Assembly (NCBI GenBank): GCA_025267735.1
Contig: CM046309.1
Location: forward strand, 56,922,319 to 56,986,318
DNA length: 64,000 nt
Direction: 5' to 3'
DNA from: Mactra quadrangularis
Lineage: Eukaryota; Mollusca; Bivalvia; Venerida; Mactridae
Part shown: positions 57,591-64,000 of the stretch, one piece after another
How the letters are laid out: each line of letters opens with the position of its first letter
Numbering within the stretch: the stretch's first letter is position 1
Translations under genes and position numbers: made by a program
The notes under the pieces: generated by a model
Told to the model about the DNA's origin: nothing
Seen by the model: only the letters and a program-made list of their open reading frames with translations
The model's database searches: none

Positions 57591-58439
57591 TTAATAGTTT
57601 GTCAGACAGGCCATTTGTGCCTGGTATACTCCGTAGTATATTACTCCGAGTTGGGCGGAACATAGCTGGGTGTTTGGCGCAGTGTAATTTTGAATATAAA
57701 AATATTGTATTAATACGAGTAAAACGTACATTAACCAATTGGACTTGTGAGTAATGTTACGAAGACGGTTATTAGCCATATTCAAGGCGTATTTTAGCTG
57801 TGGAATGAAACTTGCTTAAATGAGCTCGAACCATCCACCCGTTAACAAATAAAATCTACAAATTTTTCACTGGACCTCTTCATTGGAGCGAGCGATGTTT
57901 AGAAAGATTGTGGGTACAATCTGTTAAACAGTTCATGTTCTATGACCAGCGGTCCACCAGTGGTACGGAATAGTCAATGAAAGAGTTCTAATGAAAACAA
58001 ATTTCAGCCCTATAAATTACAGTATAGTATATATTATTGTGACAACAAACAATGGTATTATTTCCGGGATTGGCCGCACACCTGGTGAAAAACCACACTG
58101 GATAGACTATTGTAAACTTATACAACTCGATTTAGTTAAATAAAAACAAACTTAAGAGTATTTGGTAATCAAATAAAACGCATTGAAGTGGATTCGTATA
58201 AAATATGTGACGAAAATCGTTTGTAGTCGCCGATCATAAATAAAAACAAGTCAAATTTATTTGTAGAACTATTCCAATGTAATTTTATGAAAATATCTGA
58301 AGTTTTTGGCTTTAAGAACTTATTCTGTGGTAGGTCAACATTGAAACATTTAGTTTATTTAAAGATTTTACTTATTACTTACATTATTAAGTGAAGGGTG
58401 TGACTGAATTGTTCCAACAAACGTTTGTAGAAACTACAA

Positions 58440-58580
58440 ACCTTCGTGGGGTTTTGGTTATGAATTATTTTCTATGATCATTTCCCGACTACCTCTTTAT
58501 CAATTAGACCATTTGTCAGCTACTGTTTAGCGTATGCGCTCATTGTACTAAGTTAAAATTTGCGTTCAGAGACCATTGCT
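58440..58580 (+). repeat. Decayed SINE body
   Basis: 'cttcgtggggttttggttatg', 'ttttctatgatcatttcccg' and 'gtcagctactgtttagcgtatgcgc' align with the body of the SINE at 44,139-44,455. A tail-like piece 'gagtagaatgacttaccgccgtaatatg' appears at 58,833, after the inserted family D element. Confidence 0.55.
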
Positions 58581-58589
58581 AATCCAGGG

Positions 58590-58812
58590 GCCATTTTCCT
58601 AAGCATTTGCTCGCTTTGCCCCCTAGTACCTTAACTTTGATGCCACATACGTATTACTTCATCGTCGGTTATCCCACGATACATTACTCCGGGGCGTAAC
58701 GGAAGAAAGTACTGTGGTTGCCGACGATGGTATTACTTTTGGTGTAAGAATCATATACGTGTTACTTTTAGTGTAAGAAGGGTACCAGTGCACTAGATAG
58801 CAAAATGCTTAA
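58590..58812. mobile_element. Foldback MITE family D with an inner palindrome
   Basis: The arms 'ccattttcctaagcatttgc' and 'gcaaaatgcttaagaagc' match the ends at 13,848-13,984. Inside, 58,661-58,729 forms its own palindrome ('atcgtcggttatcccacg' against 'gtggttgccgacgat'). A similar palindromic segment occurs at about 20,212-20,250 and 20,815-20,850, so this looks like an element within an element, sitting in an old SINE. Confidence 0.6.
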
Positions 58813-59394
58813 GAAGCTCTCCCCGGGTACCTTGAGTAGAATGACTTACCGCCGTAATATGACTGAAAAAAAGTTGACGAAATGCGGCGTAAAGAACAAG
58901 CACCGTTCATTAAATTATCGAAACTATCCAAGGAATGCGAGATCAAAAGTCGCCGCTTTAATAATATTGAACACTTAATAAATAATATGATTTCATTTAA
59001 TTGTTTGATATGATTTAATGTATTGCCTAACACGTGATACAATACTAAACTGTTAATATGATTACCCAGAATCAATATTGTCTTTATTTTGATTTGATCT
59101 TTTTAAAGGTTTTTACAGATTTATTCACGCCCTGTTTCGTCGAAGTACGAAATGGATAGAAATGTCTTTGCGAATGTCGAATAAACTATAGATATCGTAT
59201 AGATGTGCTAAAACCTTTCAATTGTTCGTATCTATGGATTCTTGCTGTATTTTTGGATGTCAGCAAAAAATCTTTTAACAAACACAAGGAAAGGCAAGCG
59301 GTGTTTGATGCACGCGTGTTGTTTAAGTGGGCGATTAAAACAGACTTCTTTGAGTAACATTAAAAATTAACAATACTATACATTAAACAAAGCC

Positions 59395-59690
59395 GCCCGC
59401 CAGCCCAGTCGGTAGCACACAACACTACTGATCAAGCAGTCGTGGGTTCCATTCCCGATCGGGGCAAACTTTAGAGTTTGGTTATGAAGTCATTTTTGCG
59501 ACCATTCCCATGCTTGCGTTGATTATAAATCATTTATGGCATTTGTCAGTCACTTCATGTGCCTAGTAACTAGTTAGCGGCTAAATCCAGAGATTTAGCC
59601 TTTCTATGTAGGTAAGTAGGGTGACTGAACGCCGTAATATGAACTACGCAATTTGTTTATGTGTTGCTACGGCGTTAACTCCTACAAAAA
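59395..59690 (+). mobile_element. tRNA-derived SINE
   Basis: The head 'ccgcccgccagcccagtcgg' with B box 'gtgggttccattcccgatcgg' is followed by the body '...taactagttagcggctaaatccagag' and the tail 'gttgctacggcgttaactcc'. Same family as 44,139-44,455, more diverged and without an AAAC tail. Confidence 0.75.
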
Positions 59691-59899
59691 AGAACTTGGC
59701 AAATGAGTGAGTGTTGTTGAAGTGGGCAATGAAAGAGCTCTTCCAGTAGGAATATTGGAATTTCCACAGAACTCTAGAATCTACAAAAATAATAAGAAAT
59801 TCGAGCCCTCATCGCCAATGTCTGAACCGTGCATGATATTTGAACCGAGGTATATCGTCACACGGTGTGCCAGAACAGCCCCGGCTGCCTTTGTGTGTT

Positions 59900-61980
59900 A
59901 AACTTTAATCTGATGGTTTTGACGTTGATGTGTGACCCCCACCTTAATGTAACATGCTTTCATATTTTTACTGATCTCGTAATATTCCAATAAATTTCTA
60001 ATTATAATTTGTTTAATCTCTCAGACAGATCAAAAACTTTTAATGCTTCTTGGCACTTTTTTCGTCACTTATAATCAACTTGCGAGACTCAATCAAAACT
60101 GTTACATTTGTCGCTGCGCAGCGGAGATAGTGCGCATCGGCCAGCTGTGACATTAGCACGTCGTGAAAACAACAATGTTATGTTCAAGTCGTTAAAAGTC
60201 TTGCAAAACACACCAAATTGAATCTAAAATCACGCCGACATTAGAATAAATTTTATGCTTTAAAGATTTTCATTTTTTAAGGGTTTATTTTATTTTTTTG
60301 GTTATTTTTTTACCAATTTTTAGTTGTTTCTTGGTCAAGACTCATTTTTCATGTTGAAAATTTCTAGTGTTTTTACGCTAACAGCTGTAAGTTATGACTT
60401 TGAAGCACATAAACGGATGTAAACTAATCTCTATGATTTTTTCCATCATTTCATTTAAATGTCATAAATAAGCAATGAAATACCAGTACCCGTGTAATAT
60501 TAAAGACAACGTTGAATACAAAGTTTTGTCATATGATTTTAGAGTATGAAGGTTTGATTATTATCGTGTTGATAATGGGAAATAATGTTATTGGAGAAAG
60601 GTTGACAGCAAAGCGTTGATGATGATACGAAAACTCGGCTTTTTGAGTTGAAACATTTTTGGGAAAACGAATATCAGTTTTAAAGGGAGGCTTGGACCAC
60701 ACAAGACGAAGTTATGAATATCATTAAAATTGCTCGTGATATAGAATAGAATAATTCTAGATAAATAGAATGAAGTCGTTGAACTGTGTGTGTTTAGATA
60801 TGACTTCACTGCTAATACATCTTGACTTGGTAATTTTCGCGTATTCTTACGCATATATTAAACTAAGCGTTTTGGCATTTTAAATTAATTAATTTAGTGT
60901 TAAATAGTAATGATGATGATAATATATAAGTGTATAAATAATTTTTACGGAGTCAAGTGCGTTCAGAAATTAGTTTAGATTTCACTACTTGCTTGGTCAC
61001 TGAGTAAATTTGACAGCTAAACCCTTATTACCAGGGTTTCGAACATGCATTCGAAACTTCTTGGCCATTCGCTTGGAATAACCTCGGACATATTTAGACT
61101 CCATTTAGGAAATACATTTTTGTCATATTCCCAAACAAAACGCTTTAGTTCACAATGCTGATAGGCTCGAGTTCTTGAAGCCGGTTGTGAATCTGACTAC
61201 AACTCAGTTGGGAGTTGTATCATAAAATATATCTATGACCATACTCTGCTCAACATCTGTATCAACCTTTGACAGTTGTCCGAAGTTATTCGTAGCGAAT
61301 TGCAGAGGAGCTCCGAATGCCCAGGAACCGTGATTAGGAAAAAATGGCCGCCGCTATATTATTGAAACCCTTCTACACCAAAATTACAGTAAAAATCCAC
61401 TATTCCACTTTTTCTCAAATCAAAAAAAATCGTCAAACATCGCATGATATAGAATAACTACGGTAATCTCTATACCGGAACTTTACTGTATACCTTTGGC
61501 ACCGACAAGTACGGCTTAGAGTGGTTTTTACAGTATACCTACGTTCAGTCCGTCACGTATGAACTTTACCTCCAACCGCCCGTGAGTTCTTTAAACATCT
61601 GCGATGTCTTTTAACCAGATTTTGTATTTAAGTTTACATTAGAACACGTGTTTAATAGATTTTTGTCTAATTAAGAGGTTTTGGAATAGATAGTACGGAC
61701 TGGTAAGCAAGACACTATAACCCTCATATGTTTTATTCGATGATATTAGAACTAGGGGTTTAAGATTGTTTGAATACTTTGTGCAAACATTTCAAGATGG
61801 CATCAAAAGACAGACGTACATACTTGAATATAATGATATTTATATTGTAACATCATTATCGCATTATAATTATCTCTGTTCCATATTTGCTAAGGCCTTT
61901 TGAAAAAAAAATACTGTGGATTTCATTTCAGTAGATATTATAAGGTAGTATGCAGTGTGATTGGTTTCTTTTAAACATAC
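59900..61980. other. No gene seen
   Basis: AT-rich. It holds the small repeat 'gttattcgtagcgaattg' near 61,288 and otherwise nothing I can name. The short ORFs (for example 60,588-60,854) show no domain or splice support. Confidence 0.4.
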
Positions 61981-61983
61981 TGG

Positions 61984-62105
61984 TGGCCAGTTTCCTAAGC
62001 ATATCGCTGGATAGCGCTTCACTCCCTGGTACCCTCGATTTGATATCGCATACTCCTTTTGGTGTAAAAATGGTACCAGGAGACAAAGCGGAACAGGCTA
62101 ATGGT
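61984..62105. mobile_element. Foldback MITE family D, degenerate copy
   Basis: 'ggccagtttcctaagcatatcgctggatagcgcttc' (split by variation) and 'ggtaccaggagacaaagcgg' match the two arms at 13,848-13,984; the right arm is decayed. Confidence 0.6.
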
Positions 62106-62592
62106 ATATGTTTGTGTTTTAGATTTCAGGCGTAGCAATATTGGCCATCATTAAACTTAGACGGGGGCGTCTAAAATTTTTTGTTCTCGCTGGTGGCCAA
62201 ACCCAAAGTGGAATCTATAATAAAATTTCTGTGTCCGGCCCATTCATTGCCTGGCCAATCTATTTATAATTTGCCCGCAACAGGCCACCATATTTGAAGC
62301 TTCAATCATAATGAATCGGTACATAGATAGTTGATAATGGTCAATCCTTCAGACACAGCGATACGAAAATGGTGCAAAGATAGATCATTAACTCAAAGAA
62401 TTTCAATGAGTGGAAAGCAGAATGGGTAGTCTTTCTCACTCAAGATATATATATATGGTCGGTCTGTCAAATTGAATACTTTTAGTTCCCATGTGATAGT
62501 GAAGAACCAATTATTTATCGTATGGCCTTGCTGAATATTTTTGTCATTAATGCTACTTTCTAGTTATTGTAATTATAAAAAGGCAGAATATA

Positions 62593-62856
62593 CAGTGCCC
62601 TCCAAAAGTTCTTGGATAAAAGAAATCTAATCATGCATATTACAAGGTTTTTTTTACTGTAATAGGTAACATAGTTTGAATAATATGTCAAAACATTAGT
62701 TTCTTTTCAACACAAATTTCTCCAAGAACTTTTGAATGGCATTGAATATGATTTTGGAATTAACAAAGACGACTCCATGTTGCTTTTTTCTTCGGTAAAT
62801 GTGAACTTGTTTATCATAAGAACAAGATTTTGTCCGAAGACTTTTTGCGGGAACTG
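62593..62856. mobile_element. Tc1/mariner-like MITE, related to 23-268
   Basis: The left end CAGTGCCCTCCAAAAGTTCT is flanked by TA and nearly matches 23-268. The right end 'tgtccgaagactttttgcggg' is more diverged, and an extra end-like piece 'ctccaagaacttttg' lies at about 62,721. It may be two overlapping insertions. Confidence 0.6.
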
Positions 62857-63317
62857 TAGTTCAATGAAACAGAATGCTAACTGACATCAAATAACTAATG
62901 TTCTGATTATAATCCTTGAATTTTCTACTGTAAACATTCTATGTATAATACCGTTGGATAAACTAAACAGCTTCTCGCACTGTGGTATGTTTACTAAAGA
63001 AATTCAAACACTTCAAAAAGTTATTGAAAAAAAGACCACACTTCAATGTTTTTACAAAATTTTAATATCTTTAATGTACAAATTTTTTAGAATATACAAA
63101 TTGTTGCCATCTATATACGTGTTCAATATTTATCACATTAAAACAAGAAATCAATATTAAGGAATTCGTACCCTAAATGAAAAATGTACATTTAAGGTCT
63201 TCCCTACCTAACTCAACGTAAAAAGGGTTCTACAAACAAAATTATCCTAAATATTTTAACTTCCTTGATAAACAATGTTTCATTAGGAATGGAAGACCTC
63301 AATCAGTTCATCTTTAA

Positions 63318-63414
63318 ACCACGTGACAATCATGTGATTATTAAAACTGAGTGACCATGATGTGATTTTCAAAGACCACGTAATAATGAAAAACACGTGA
63401 CCATCACGTGACTA
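63318..63414 (+). promoter_or_regulatory. Cluster of CACGTGA/CATGTGA E-box-like motifs
   Basis: Within about 100 bp there are ccacgtgacaatcatgtgat, tgaccatgatgtgat, ccacgtaata and cacgtgaccatcacgtgac: degenerate tandem units of about 25-30 bp each with paired E-box-like sites. It could be a small minisatellite or a bHLH-Zip binding cluster. No promoter was identified next to it. Confidence 0.4.
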
Positions 63415-63419
63415 TTATT

Positions 63420-64000
63420 TTCATAACAAAAATATGCAACATAATATTCTAATAGACACGAAGCAATAAGTAAATAGCAACATATGTACAAAAGAATACA
63501 ACAATATATTTTGAGGTCAAATAAACAAAAAACAACTTAATTATGAATGAACATTTCGTACTTGAATCGCATAGAAACATAAATAATATATATATATAAC
63601 ATACACAAAACACTTGACCAACTTTCGTACTTCGTAAAATATTACACACGGTTCAATGCAACTTTTATATGTTCATTAATTAAATCATTAAAGACGAATT
63701 TTGAAACCTAAGCAAAATATTATTGACAAAACCACCCCTCTTTGACGAAGGCGTTATCATTTTGCCATAAATATTCACTCTTCCTAAAGTTTTGCTTTTA
63801 GCCCAAGAATTCTTATAGTTTACACATAAAAGTTTAGGAACTAAGCACCCACACTTTTCTTTTTAAATAGTCAAAGAATTTTCATCAATTTTCACATTAC
63901 TGCCTGCGAACAATTAATTCATTAATCTTAGTCTGTACATATCGCAACGATATCGACTTAGGTGCCTAGCTGTTCTAAGTTTCATGTAACAGCATGAGAA
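63420..64000. other. No gene seen at right edge
   Basis: AT-rich sequence with one short ORF that lacks domain features. Nothing supportable. Confidence 0.35.

Overview
The window is AT-rich, intron-rich animal genomic DNA, most likely from a bivalve mollusc. The evidence is split metazoan genes with GT-AG introns, many tRNA-headed SINEs ending in AAAC or 'acggcgttaaaccc' tails, a rolling-circle type element with an internal tandem array resembling the bivalve 'pearl' family, and a Gly/Met-rich secreted protein that recalls the hinge-ligament protein abductin. The exact species cannot be read from the sequence. All gene models here were built by hand from splice signals and frame continuity.

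There are four genes. (1) Positions 1 to about 14,400, minus strand: cytoplasmic tyrosyl-tRNA synthetase (YARS1-like). Twelve coding exons are visible (13,628 down to 3,280); the last part of the EMAP-II-like domain is off the left edge. (2) About 14,400 to 18,630, plus strand, head to head with YARS1 across a short shared promoter with two ETS-like motifs: a 437-residue protein with a C-terminal FLYWCH zinc finger, a basic nuclear-localisation motif and two SUMO consensus sites. (3) 23,209 to 36,826, minus strand: TMTC3-like ER O-mannosyltransferase, 20 coding exons joining in frame to 856 residues. (4) About 46,082 to 51,190, plus strand: a TATA-promoter gene with a non-coding first exon, one coding exon (48,050-50,209) and a 3' UTR exon. 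It encodes a 719-residue secreted Gly/Met/Asn/Lys-rich protein with eight C-T-G-K-Y-C modules and a terminal C-K-G-K-Y-C.

The rest is largely mobile DNA. There are three copies of a roughly 400-bp MITE with CAATCT ends and exact 9-bp target duplications, one nested inside a foldback element. Others are hAT-like, Tc1/mariner-like and Tigger-like MITEs, Helitron-like elements, a GC-rich MITE family, many SINEs, and a 4-kb structure (37,769-41,786) bounded by 72-bp inverted repeats that encloses the 3' end of a LINE with a long 64-bp minisatellite. From about 51,200 to the right edge no gene could be supported.

YARS1, the FLYWCH gene and TMTC3 look like ordinary housekeeping or regulatory genes with no evident joint pathway. 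The Gly/Met-rich gene is the most distinctive and least described item. Also worth attention are the 4-kb inverted-repeat structure, the 9-bp-TSD MITE family, and partial exon duplications carrying spare splice donors in YARS1 and TMTC3.
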